From Rugalucina vietnamica (taxonomy: Eukaryota; Mollusca; Bivalvia; Lucinida; Lucinidae), in NCBI GenBank assembly GCA_964017185.1, contig OZ024874.1, positions 33,270,721-33,334,720 on the forward strand: a DNA stretch of 64,000 nucleotides, in the 5' to 3' direction. The notes below the pieces were generated by a model that saw only the letters and a program-made list of their open reading frames with translations, had not been told where the DNA came from and did no database searches. The first letter of the stretch is position 1. Every line of letters begins with the position of its first letter. A program made the position numbers and the translations under genes. Positions 23,410 through 35,017 of this stretch are shown piece by piece.

Positions 23410-24430
23410 GAATTACAACAGATTATTAGCAGAGTGGGGGACCAGTAGTTGTTCTTCATCTGAGCAAATTTTATACATAGGTGAATAATAGATGTACATT
23501 AACAATTAGAATGTGCTTTCAAAAAAATAAGAACGTACTGAAAGCATAGTACGCTCATGGTGTGAACTGCTTGGTCTTTGTATTCGGACATCCTAAGGAC
23601 GTAATGGAAACAGGATGAGCTTGGTGAGAGCAAAGTGAGGACCTAATGGAGACATGAAGGACATATTAAGGACGTGTCGCGGATGTAATAAGTACTTGGT
23701 GAGGATGTAGTATGGACTTAGAAACCAGAAATTGTCTCATATTGACCCCGTCCTTGCCACTTACTTTCATTGTTAAGGATGTAGAAAGGACTTGGTGGGA
23801 AGGTGGCCTGGTGTGAACAGGGTATAGGTAAAGTAAGTAAGTAACATTTTTATTTTATGAGGTTCAAAACATTTAGTACATACATTAAGCATATACAGGT
23901 GACTCTCATTAACTCAAACTCCATCGGACCGAGCCTAGCACTTTGAGTTATCAGTATTACCTCATAGCTACCAAAATTGTAAGAAGCTATAATGTACATG
24001 TAATAGTGACTGGTTTTATTTTGACATCCATGGATTTGCTCAGTTTAACACTAATTATGAGAAGACAAACTCTGTCATTTTAAATCAATTAAGGACTGAA
24101 TTCACTTAAAGGTGCTCAGTGCCGACAACTTTTTTCAACAATAGATCAAAAGAGACCAGGCCAAACATCAATTATTGATGTGTCAACATTCAGAGTAATT
24201 ACAGCAAACAGTTATTGTAAAGCGGACAAATAATTACGTAATGCGTGTGTAGCTGTAAAATCAGCTGATTGCAAACACATCTGTTTTTGCAGCTCAGTTA
24301 ATTGGGGTAATTTAAAATGATTTAAAGGATTTCAATCAGTAAATCAGGTAAGATTCTTTTGTTCTTTTATATTATGTTGAAAATTATTAATAACTGGTGA
24401 ATTCAAAAATAATGCAAGAGAATATGCAAC
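23410..24430 (-). other. cnk: cnk intron segment, no gene
   Basis: Mostly unique. Several GGAC(G/A)TA-type motifs cluster at 23590-23790 (AAGGACGTAATGG, GAAGGACATATTAAGGACG), perhaps a decayed tandem repeat. ACAGGTGACTCTCATTAACTC at 23896 resembles a pogo-like end with no partner found. Confidence 0.4.
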
Positions 24431-27400
24431 AAGAGGACCAATGGTCCTGTAAACGCTCACCTGAGATCTGCTGTATATACGAATGATATAGAAAATAGTC
24501 TCAGTATAGGGGCAGATGAAGCCCTTGGGCCATTTTTTTTTTTCAGAATAATCAATATACTGTCCATACGTTTTTCCCGGGGGACGGACATGTTCCCCCT
24601 CGGACATTTGCCCCCTGTCCAAAAATGGCATGTAAGGACATTTGCCCCCTAACTCATCTAAGGGTTTGGACATTTGCCCCCTCATCAAATGTATAAAGGT
24701 GGACATTTGCCCCCCTCTCCCCAGCCAGGAGAAGGACACACAGACAGTAACATTCTCTTAGAGCTTTTGTCACAGAATTGCAAGAGCAATTACAAAGTTT
24801 GAGAACCAAGCTGATTCGCTAACGTAATTAGGCTTAACAATTGCCTATTGTCATTTTAGAATTATGATAATGTTTAATGATTACATGTATAAAGTTTGTA
24901 CATGTAATGATTATTTTGCAATGAAGTTTAGTACTATACATGCTGATTAAAATTGTTTTGAAATTACAGAATAATATAATTATTAGGACTCACTATTATT
25001 AACATCACTCAATTGTATGATTTTAATTTGATAACTTGTCAGTGAAAATTGCACTTTCCCTAATAATTGTATAACAAGCTTTAAATCCATTGATTAGGTG
25101 TAAACAGGTAGGGGGCAAATGTCCTAGATATGCACATTGATGAGGGGGCAAATGTCCAACTCTGCCAATCAGTTAGGGGGCAAATGTCCTTACATGCCAT
25201 ATTTGGGCAGGGGGCAAATGTCTGGGGGGGAACATGTCCTACACTCGTTTTTCCCTTCAAATGACATTTTAACAGTTTACCCATTCAAATACATAGGCAA
25301 CCCATGTTGACCTTGCCTTAAAATAGGTCAAGGTCATCACAGGGTCATGATTTATACATACATTGTAGTACTTGAGTCATCGATGCTTCATGCCAAGTTT
25401 CTTCGAAATCGGTCCACCAGTTCCGGAGAAGAAGATTTTTGAAGGGTTTATACCATATATGGGCATAGCGGCCATCTCGGTCATGTGACCTAGATTATTT
25501 ATATATACATTGATTTCCCCATCCTATAGATGCTTCATATGAAATTTGGCTTTGATTGGCCAAGCGGTTTCAGGGAAAAGGATGTTTGAATATTATGGTA
25601 ATATACATGCATAATGCCCCGGGGCTGGGGAAAATGAGTCCCTGGGGTCCAATTTTTTTCAGAATCATTAATATTCAGTCCTACTGCCCATTTCCTGCAA
25701 GACTTTCACTTAAAATTACATTTTAAAAGTTTTCCCCATTCAAATGCATTGGCGACCTATGTTGACCTTGCCGTAAAATATGTCAAGGTCATCCAAAGGT
25801 CATAATTTATGAATACATTGTAGTACTCTAGTCCCCAAAGCTTCATGCCAAGTTTCCTTGAAATCGGTCCAGTGGTTCCGGAGAAGAAGAATTTTGAAGG
25901 GTTTTTACCATATAAGGGCATGGTGGCCATCTTGGTCATGTGACCTGGATTATTAGGAAACAAATTGGTTCCCCCTTCCTATAGATGCTTCATATAAGAT
26001 TTGGCTTTGATTGGCCAAGTGGTTTCAGAGAAGAAGATCTTTGAATATTTTTGTAATATTCATGTATATTGCCCCAGGGTGGGGGCAGACCAACCCCTAG
26101 GGTCCAAATTTTTTCAGAATTACCTACCTTCAGTCCATTTGCCCTTTTCCTGCAAGATTTGCCTTTCAAATGACATTTTAACAAATTTTCCCCTTCAAAT
26201 GCATGGGCGACCTATGTTGACCTTGCCGTAAAATAGGTCAAGGTAATCCAAAGGTCATAAATTATAAACACATTGTAGTACTCTAGTCCCCAAAGCTTCA
26301 TGCCAAGTTTCGTTGAAATCGATCTTGTGGTTCCTGAGAAGAACAATTTTGAAGGGTTTTTACCATATAAGGGCATGGTGGCCATCTTGGTCATGTGACC
26401 TGGATTATTAATAAACAAATTGGTTCCCCCTTCCTATAGATTCTTCATATAAAATTTGGCTTTGATTGGCCAAGTGGTTTCAGAGAAGAAGATCTTAGAA
26501 TATTTTTTAATATACATGTATATTGCCCCAGGGTGGGGGCAGACCAACCCCTAGGGTCCAAATTTTTTTCAGAATTACCTACCTTCAGTCCATTTGCCCA
26601 TTTCCTGCAAGATTTGCCTTTCAAATGACATTTTAACAATTTTTCCCATTCAAATGCATGGGCGACCTATGTTGACCTTGCCATAAAAAAGGTCAAGGTC
26701 ATCCAAAGGTCAGAATTTATAAACACATTGTAGTACTCAAGTCCCCGATGCTTCATGCCAAGTTTCGTTGAAATCGGTCCAGTGGTTCTGGAAAAGAAGA
26801 ATTTTGAAGGGTTTTTACCATATATGGGCATGGCGGCCATCTTGGTCATGTGACCTGGATTATTTATAAACACATTGCAATTGCATCTATAGGAAGGGTC
26901 TATATAGATGCTTCATATAAAATTTGGCTTTGATTGGCCAAGTGGTTTCAGAGAAGAAGATCTTTGAATATTTTTGTAATATACATGTATATTGCCCCGG
27001 GGTGGGGGCAGACCAACCCTGGGGTCCAAATTTTTTTTCAGAATTACCTACCTTCAGTCCATTTGCCCATTTCCTGCAAGATTTGCCTTTCAAATGACAT
27101 TTTAACAATTTTCCCCATTCAAATGCATGGGCGACCTATGTTGACCTTGCTGTAAAATAGGTCAAGGTCATCAAAAGGTCACAATTTATAAACACATTGT
27201 AGTACTCTAGTCCCCGATGCTTCATGCCAAGTTTCGCTGAAATCGGTCCACTGGTTCCAGAAGAGAAGATTTTTGAAGGGTATTTACCATATATGGGCAT
27301 GGCAGCCATCTTGGTCATGTGACCTGGATAATTTATAAACACATTGGTTCCCCCTTCCCATAGATGCTTCATATAAAATTTGGCTTCAATTGGCCAAGCG

Positions 27401-27516
27401 GTTTCAGAGAAGAAGATCTTTGAAAATGGTGGACGACGACGGACAACGACGGATGCCGGATCATGGCCATCCTATAAGCTCACCTTGTGAGCCTATAGGC
27501 TCAGGTGAGCTAAAAA
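24431..27516 (+). mobile_element. type B modular element (copy 2) with nested insertion
   Basis: The head lacks its first bases (AGAGGACCAATGGTCC). Five to six half-diverged modules and a complete tail follow. A 668-bp element (24579-25246) sits in the first module with a 9-bp target duplication; the undisturbed order is visible at 29585-29640. Confidence 0.75.
24579..25246. mobile_element. TIR element with 9-bp target duplication (empty-site copy)
   Basis: It is flanked by GTTTTTCCC at 24570-24578 and 25247-25255. Ends: GGGGGACGGACATGTTCCCC and, on the other strand, GAGTGTAGGACATGTTCCCC. Both ends carry three to five copies of GGACATTTGCCCCC (right side GGGGGCAAATGTCC), spaced about 20-45 bp. 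The middle is AT-rich with no frame. Nine-base duplications fit Mutator-like or Merlin-like elements; the superfamily is inference. Confidence 0.85.
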
Positions 27517-29101
27517 TGCAAACAAGTAGCCCAAGGGCAACGATCGCTCACCTGCGAGTGAACAAGTACAGTTGCTGGACAAAGTAATTGGGTTTTTTAC
27601 CATATATGGGTATGGTGGCCATCTTGGTCACGTGACCTTGAAACCCTACTCATCAGCAGAAGAGCTCTTGTCTGGATTGTGTATCCTCTTTTCTGCCATT
27701 TTGGTTCACTTGAAAAATCATCTAACAAGGTCAGGGTCCTATAATGATCCCCGGGGTGGGGCCATATTTGACCCCAGGGGCAAGATTGGCAGGATTTATG
27801 TAGAGCTCCACATGACAATGTTGTATATCAAATATACAAGCTTTGTGTCATGCTGTTGCAGAGAAGATTTTTTCATATATTTCCATTATAAGTCTATGGT
27901 AGATAATGACATGCCTGTATGGACCCCAGTGGCACCGTTGGCAGCATTTATAAAGGAGAGTATTATACATTGGTCCACACAACATATAAAAGCTCTGGGC
28001 CATATGGTTTCAGAGAAGAAGATTTTTTTATGTTTTTCCCATGACGCCCCCGGAGTGGGGCCTGCATGGACCCCAGGGGCATGGGTGGCATGATTTGTAG
28101 CAGGATTTATAAAGAGGACCACTTTACATTGCTACACACAAAATATGAAAGCTTTGGGCCTTGTGGTTTCGGAGAAGAGGATTTTTTTAAGTTTTTCCCA
28201 TGACGCCCCCGGGGCGGGGCCAGTATGGACCCCAGGGGCACGGTTGGCAGGGTTTATAAAGAGGACCACTATACATTGCTACAAACAAAATATGTAAGCT
28301 CTGGGCCTTGTGGTTTCGGAGAAGAGGATTTTTTTATGTTTTACCCATGACCCCCCTGGGGCAGGGCCCGTATGGACCCCCGGGGCACGGTTGGCATGAT
28401 TTATAAAAAGGACCACTATACATTGCTACAAACAAAATATGAAAGCTCTGGGCCTTGTGGTTTCGGAGGAGAAGACTTTATGTTTTACCCATGACACCCC
28501 AGGGCGGGGCCTGTATGGACCCCAGGGGCACGGCTGGCAGGATTTATAAAGAGGACCACTATACATTGCTACACACAAAATATGAAAGCTTTGGGCCTTG
28601 TGGTTTCGGAGAAGAAGATTTTTTAAAGTTTTTCCAATGACGCCCCCGGGGCGGGGCCCGTATGGACCCCAGGGGCACGGTTGGCAGGATTTTTTAAGAG
28701 GTCCACTATACATTGTTACAAACAAAATATGAAAGCTCTGGGCCTTGTGGTTTCGGATATGAAGATTTTTTTATGTTTTACCCATGATCCCCCTGGGGCG
28801 GGGCCCGTATGGACCCCAGGGGCACGGTTGGCAGGATTTATAAAAAGGACCACTATACATTGCTAAACACAAAATATGATAGCTTTGGGTCTTGTGGTTT
28901 CGGAGAAGAAGATTTTTTTTATGTTTTTCCCATTGTTAGTCTATGGGAGCTAATGACCCCCGGGGCGGGGCCATTTTTGACCCCAGGGGCATGATTGGCT
29001 GGATTTATATAGAGGACCACTAAACATTGCTACACACAAAATATGAAAGCTTTGGGCCTTGTGGTTTTGGAGAAGATTTTCCCATGACACCGCCAGGGCG
29101 G

Positions 29102-31223
29102 GGGGGACGCACGTGTTCCCCCTCGGACATTTGCCCCCTGTCCAAAAATGGCATGTAAGGACATTTGCCCCCTAACACATCTAAGGGTTTGGACATTTGC
29201 CCCCTCATCAAATGCATAAAGGTGGACATTTGCCCTCATCTCCCCAGCCAGGGGATGGACACACCGACAGTAACATTCTTTTCGAGCTTTTGTCACAGAA
29301 TTGCAAGAGCAATTACAAAGTTTGAGAACCAAGCTTATTCGCTAACCTATTAGGCTTAACATTGCCTATTGTCATAGAATTATAATAATGTTTATACATG
29401 TAATGATTATTTTGCAATGAAGTTTAGTACTATACATGCTGATTAAAATTGTTTTGAAATTACAGAACCAGAGGACCAATGGTCCTGTAAACGCTCACCT
29501 GAGATCTGCTGTATTTACGAATGTTAAAGAAAACAGTCCCAGTATAGGGGCAGATGGCGCCCTTGGGCCATTTTTTTCTTCAGAATAATCAATATACTGA
29601 CCATACAAGTTTTTCCCTTCAAATGACATTTTAATAGTTTACCCATTCAAATACATAGGCAACCCATGTTGATCTTGCCTTAAAATAGGTCAAGGTCATC
29701 ACAGGGTCATGATTTATACATACATTGTAGTACTTGAGTCATCGATGCTTCAGGCCAAGTTTCTTCGAAATCGGTCCACCGGTTCCGGAGAAGAAGATTT
29801 TTGAAGGGTTTATACCATATATGGGCATGGCGGCCATGTTGGTCATGTGACCTTGATTATTTATATACACATTGATTCTCCCATTCTATAGATGCTTCAC
29901 ATGAAATTTGGCTTTGATTGGCCAAGCGGTTTCAGAGGAGAAGATGTTTGAATATTATGGTAATATACATGTATAATGCCCCAGGGCTGGAGCAAATGAG
30001 CCCCTGGGGTCCATTTTTTTCAGAATCATTAATAGTCAGTCCTACTGCCCATTTCCTGCAAGACGTTGACTTTAAATGACATTTTAAAAGTTTTCCCCAT
30101 TCAAATGCATTGGCGACCTATGTTGACCTTGCTGCAAAATAGGTCAAGGTCATCCAAAGGTCATAATTTATAAACACATTGTAGTATTTCAGTCCCCGAT
30201 GCTTCATGCCAAGTTTTGTTGAAATCGGTCCACTGGTTCAGGAGAAGAAGAATTTTAAAGGGTTTTTACCATATATGGGCATGGCGGCCATCTTGGTCAT
30301 GTGACCTGGATCATTTATAAACACATTGATTCCCACTTACCATAGATGCTTCCTATAAAATTTGGCTTTGATTGGCCAAGTGGTTTCAGAGAAGATCTTT
30401 GAATATTTTTTAATATACATGTATATTGCCCCGGGGTGGGGACAGACCAACCCCTGGGGTCCAATTTTTTTTCATAATTACTTACCTTCAGTCCATTTGC
30501 CCATTTCCTGCAAGATTTGCCTTTCAAATGACATTTTAACAATTTTCCCCATTCAAATGCATGGGTGACCTATGTTGACCTTGCTGTAAAATAGGTCAAG
30601 GTCATCCAAAGGTCATAATTTATCAACACATTGTAGTACTCTAGTCCCCGATGCTTCATGCAAAGTTTCGTTGAAATCGGTCCAGTGGTTCCGGAGAAGA
30701 AGAATTTTGAAGGGTTTTTACCATATATGGGCATGGCGGCCATGTTGGTCATGTGACCTGGATTATTTATAAACACATTGGTTCCCCCTTCCTATAGATG
30801 CTTCATATAAAATTTGGCTTTGATTGGCCTAGCGGTTTCAGAGAAGAAGATCTTTGAAAATGGTGGACGACGACGGACGACGGACGGACGCCGGATCATG
30901 GCCATCCTATAAGCTCACCTTGTGAGCCTAACAGCTCAGATGAGCTAATAATATAATTATTAGGACTCACTATTATTAACATCACTCAATTGTATGATTT
31001 TAATTTGATAACTTGTCAGTGAAAATTGCACTTGCCCTAATAATTGTAAACCAAGCTTTAAATCCAATGTTTAGGTGTAAACAGGGAGGGGGCAAATGTC
31101 CTAGGTATATACATTGATGAGGGGGCAAATGTCCAACTCTGTCAATCAGTTAGGGGGCAAATGTCCTTACATGCCATATTTGGGCAGGGGGCAAATGTCT
31201 GGGGGGGGACATGTCCTACACTC
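29102..31223. mobile_element. TIR element with 9-bp target duplication, carrying a nested type B element
   Basis: It is flanked by CCAGGGCGG at 29093-29101 and 31224-31232. It is the second copy of the 24579-25246 family, with GGACATTTGCCCCC repeats at the left and GGGGGCAAATGTCC at the right. Without the nested element its length would be about 641 bp, close to the 668 bp of the other copy. Confidence 0.85.
29468..30948 (+). mobile_element. type B element with mapped insertion junctions
   Basis: Left junction TGAAATTACAGAA then CCAGAGG; right junction GATGAGCTAA then TAATATAATTATTAGG. The empty copy at 24958-24985 reads ATTACAGAATAATATAATT. The insertion therefore made at most an AA duplication and most simply none, between A and T, with the element ending CTAA after its hairpin. 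This is the best evidence in the window for a Helitron-like mode. Modules and tail are as in other type B copies; the tail stem has mutations (TAACAGCTCAGATGAGC). Confidence 0.85.
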
Positions 31224-31600
31224 CCAGGGCGGGGCCCGTATGGACCCCAGGGGCACGGTAAGCAGGATTTATGAAGAGGACCACTAGACATTGCTACACA
31301 CAAAATATGAAAGCTCTTGGCCTTGTGGTTTCAGAGAAGAAGATTTTTATATGTTTTTCCCATTGTAAGTCTATGGGAGTTATCCGTTGCCATGGAAACC
31401 AGAGTTCTGATCCGACCTGGCCCAAAACCTAATACAACCTTTCCCCTTTCTCAATGATGCTTTAAATAAAATATGGTCATGATTGGCCTTGTTGTCTTAG
31501 AGATATTCAAGTTTGAAAATGTGGACGGACGCACGGACGCCAGCTCGACTACTATACTATAAGCTCACCTTGTGAGCCTTCGGCTCAGGTGAGCTAAAAA

Positions 31601-32839
31601 TGTATATGTATGAACATCATTCTCATTTCTATTGTGATGTGGAGGACGAGTTAAGAAACGTAAACTGATCTACATGGCCGGGACACTAAACTCGTGTCAA
31701 GTTACCCATTTTGTCGATTTAGGCATAGTTCGAGATATGCTTTGTTGAAATACAAAGAACATATAGGATAAACGATCGGGCCTGGTCTCTAGATTCAATG
31801 TAAGCTGTAGTATCGAGGTAAGCCTTGTCAAGGTAATGTAAGCCACCTGTATATGTAAAAGCTAGTCCTTTGAGATCAGTTAGAATATTCAGAGTTCTAA
31901 AAATTGTACGTTTAGAGCCATCTTCTAAACATTGTTTCAGTTATTTGACCACGTTTAGGCATGCTTCTTTGATTTAGACTAACGTAAATTTTTGAAATTG
32001 CAGTATATTTATCTGGCTATCAGCGCCGGTTTATAAAGGGTCACTGATGAGGGTTCAGTACCCGAAATTGCGCAATATGGCCCATACTACCTCCCTTTGA
32101 ACGTTTTCACTGCTTCCAAAGGATCAAGCTTTTATATTTTATCTAGCATTATCTTTTACATAATTTTATATGTTACTCTTGTGTACAAAGATGAATTGCT
32201 TTGATTGTTTGCCTCCATTTTATGGGACTTTTACCCCAAATAAGAATGTCATGACATCCAAAATGTGCTTGAAATATTACCACCCAACTTAACCGATAGG
32301 GCTCATATATACAGTAAGGGCCACAAATACGCACAGTGGCAATATCAGCGCATGCCGCATAAATCGATAGTGGATATATTAATTAGAACAAAGTTGAGCG
32401 CAGAAGCCTAGTGGTGGATTGTAGGAATTGACCGGAATCAAAATGTCCTGTGTTTGATTCCTATATTCGTTGGGTTTCGTACTTGAGCAAAACCGGTATA
32501 CATGTATTACCCCGAAAGTGTTGTCGTCATGGGACTCAAACATTGTTGACTGTTAAACTGAACTTCGCTAGTTGCACTTCTACAAGGCAAGTACGATGTA
32601 TAAATCGATATGATTGCGATTAGTCTTGTGCTGGCATTCATAGAGGGTGATCAGCAAGCCCAAATGTTAATATGTCTCTTTTTGTTTTGTCGTTTTTACA
32701 TGGTTGAGCTCAAATTAAGTTCAATCTTAGTTCACACCTTAAATGCTATAAAGTAAAGCAATTGAAGAAAATGTTCAAAAAAGAAAGCAAGGAATCTAAC
32801 TGTTTATTGCGCAATACCCTTTAGACCATATTTGTGCTA
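31601..32839 (-). other. cnk: cnk intron segment, unique sequence
   Basis: I see no exon with splice sites, no repeat end and no RNA gene in this 1.2 kb. Confidence 0.5.
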
Positions 32840-33800
32840 CAAAACAATGGCCCCTGCCCATTGGGACCTAACGAAACAGATGGGATGCTTGTGCCTCCAG
32901 GCAAAGCTTATACACTATTGACTGATCATCTGATTACTGGTTAACCGCTCAGGTCTGTGCCTGCCTAGGAAAAATGGTTTCAAGTCAAACCGTCCAAACA
33001 TATAAGCAGTATTAGAGGGATGGTTATATTTCAAACATTTGTTTGATATCATGGCATCCCATAAAATGAAGGCAACGTCCCGACATGACCACTGCTGTTG
33101 ATTGGGACGTAAAGCATCTATTCAAACAAACAAACAAAGTTAAATTCAACGAGCTGGCGCATTACGTTATAAATATTTTTGTCTATCCGTGATTTCGCTA
33201 TCATACCATGTAATACCAATGGAAAAGTCGCATTATGCACGTTTCTCATTTCATGCATAGTCGTACATATTATTAATGTGCACATAAATCACGATCTTTA
33301 CTAGGAACAGATGAATCATAGTGTGGTCATTACATTAAAAATAAATAATTTTATCTTAACATTTCAAGATATTTCGCCGTGTTTCGCAGCGATATAGGAA
33401 ATTTAAACATACCTGTTGAAAACGTTGAAAAACGATTTCACCGCGAAAATCGGGTTTTCGTGGCAAAAAACTTAACCAATTAAATGTTTAAATTTTCCCT
33501 TGGCCGGTGAAATTTCGCTGTGGTTTCGCCACGAAAAATCACAAGTGATCAGCGCGACCTGTGCAAAAATGGGTTTTTAGCCATAACACCACTGTATAAT
33601 CATAAAATGGCTGGGTGATTTCAATATCGTAAAGAATCTATCTATAACTACCAAGTAATTTTCTTCTGGTACAGATGCTGGTTTAGGAGAAAACGAATCG
33701 ATGACAAGAATTAAAGAACACCCTCGTAAGCTTTGCCTGGAGGCACAAGCAGCCCATCTATTTCTTTAGGCCCCAATGGGCAGGGGCCCCAATGGTTTTG
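32840..33800. mobile_element. non-autonomous TIR element, about 960 bp, 70-bp TIRs
   Basis: Inverted repeats 32840-32910 and 33727-33800: CAAAACAATGGCCCCTGCCC on the left, CAAAACCATTGGGGCCCCTG on the reverse complement of the right, continuing to CTCCAGGCAAAGCTTA in both. No convincing target duplication. A weaker internal inverted pair (AAATTTAAACAT at 33399 with ATGTTTAAATTT near 33485) carries TTTCGC motifs. It ends 49 bp from the cnk exon at 33849. Confidence 0.75.
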
Positions 33801-33848
33801 AAAGTTGTCAATTTTGTTAAAACTGGCTTGAATTATACATGTACTTAC

Positions 33849-33934
33849 AATTTCTTGGTGATGCCAATTTCTGAGGAATCAACTGGTGAGACCTGGAATG
33901 CTGGTAGATGTAACACACCTTCTGCTTTCAGGGC
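33849..33934 (-). CDS. cnk: CNK, PH-domain second exon
   Basis: Acceptor ATTTTGTAG before GCCCTG; donor ..AAGAAATT before GTAAGTAC, a strong match. It encodes ALKAEGVLHLPAFQ and VSPVDSSEIGITKK plus two bases of a Phe codon finished by the next exon. It aligns with vertebrate CNKSR2 EKADGFVNLPDFTIDQ and ASECRKKYAFK. The phase-0 start fits the upstream exon ending KDDE. This is the beta-3/beta-4 part of the PH domain. Confidence 0.9.
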
Positions 33935-34563
33935 CTACAAAATACACCGCATTGCCTAACAAGAAATTCTCAGACAGTCAACAAGCTGTAAATATCAGAA
34001 AATTTGAAGAAAGTTTTCTGATTTATTAAGGCTTTAGATCCAAGGGAAATTATCCTTACCAACACTCTAGCTTTGCAGTACACTTCCAGTCATACTATAA
34101 TAAGTACATAGATCATATTTCCTCCTGCATTTAATGACAAATATTCTTCTAAAATTAGTGGAAGAGGTGGAATGGCGGTGGAATCCTTTTCATTGCCATT
34201 TTTTCTAGAAAGAAAGGTGCTGGATGTATAGATCATTATGAATTGTACCCACTACCGATTTGTTGAATCAGCATAAAAGAATTGGCAGAACAAACATTTT
34301 CAATATGATCATGAAAGAAAGGTTCATGACATGCACATAATTATATGATACATTTGAGGAGCCAAATAAGAAGCGCATTCCAAATAATTAAAAGGTAATT
34401 TTTTATATTGGTATAGAGATTTGAAATTCCACATAGGGACAGTTTCTCGAAATAGGGAGACATCACACATATGATGAGTCTTATTAAAGTGATACAAGAC
34501 GTGTGTGTGTTTTGTCTCCTAGGTTTATGATTCCTGTCCTGCAGCCCAGCACCAAGCACATAC
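33935..34563 (-). other. cnk: intron between the first two PH exons
   Basis: 629 bp, no repeat recognised, apart from a short GT run (34500-34511). Donor GTATGT at 34558-34563. Confidence 0.6.
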
Positions 34564-34721
34564 CTCATCATCTTTATAATAGAAGAAGTTGAATTCCTTG
34601 AGGACACACCAGTGTCTCTTCCAGTGGCTCTTGTGGAATATACCATGGCCCTTGTCTCTCCTCTTAAACAGCCAACCCTCACAGTCACCTTTACCAAGGT
34701 CCTTACACGATACTCTACGAT
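34564..34721 (-). CDS. cnk: CNK, PH-domain first exon
   Basis: Acceptor GTATTGTAG before ATCGTAGAG; donor ..GATGATGAG before GTATGT. Two bases complete an Asp codon, then 52 residues: RRVSCKDLGKGDCEGWLFKR, then RDKGHGIFHKSHWKRHW and CVLKEFNFFYYKDDE. R-R-V-S-x-K-D-L-G-x-G-D-C-E-G-W-L is diagnostic of CNK: the vertebrate proteins have nearly the same stretch, with K-W-K-x-x-W-x-V-L-K as the second strand. I found no upstream cnk exon in the remaining 29 kb, so either a very long intron follows or the gene model is split there. Confidence 0.93.
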
Positions 34722-35017
34722 CTACAATACACAATGTGGATTAACCATCATTACTTTTTTTTTCAAATTTGTACCTGTTTAAACAAATCTTAAATTTTAG
34801 GCTATATAGGACCTAATATTATATACAATGGACTTGAAACTGAGACATAGATCTCATGGGTTTGCAATTATTCCAATTTCATCAATGGTAGGCTCTGTTG
34901 TAATGCATGCTCCTAAGATAAGGAAATCAGGCTGCATAGTAAAACAGTACTATGGGTAGGAAATAAGTCTTGTTCATTGATAAAGCACTCTGAACCCAGG
35001 ATATTCTTCTGGATCTG
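34722..35017 (-). other. cnk: upstream cnk intron, no feature
   Basis: Unique AT-rich sequence with a pyrimidine tract (34752-34765 on the plus strand); nothing else seen. Confidence 0.5.

Larger units (their letters stand above)
27523..31600 (+). mobile_element. type D modular element with 150-bp units and nested insertions
   Basis: The head CAAGTAGCCCAAGGGCAACG leads into ATCGCTCACCTG. Units of about 147-158 bp contain ATGACGCCCCCGGGGCGGGG, TATGGACCCCAGGGGC, GGACCACTATACATTGC, ATGAAAGCTCTGGGCC and GGTTTCGGAGAAGAAGAT. It ends with the shared hairpin (GCTCACCTTGTGAGCC, GGCTCAGGTGAGCT, AAAAA). An element with a 9-bp duplication is inserted at 29102-31223. A second copy starts at 63074. Confidence 0.8.

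Noticed and set aside
23896..24000. second pogo-like MITE
   Set aside because: Only one end (ACAGGTGACTCTCATTAACTC) could be found; no matching right end.
27572..28093. 173-codon plus-strand open frame
   Set aside because: It lies wholly in type D head and units, with no splice sites or similarity to a known protein; the same frames recur in the other units.
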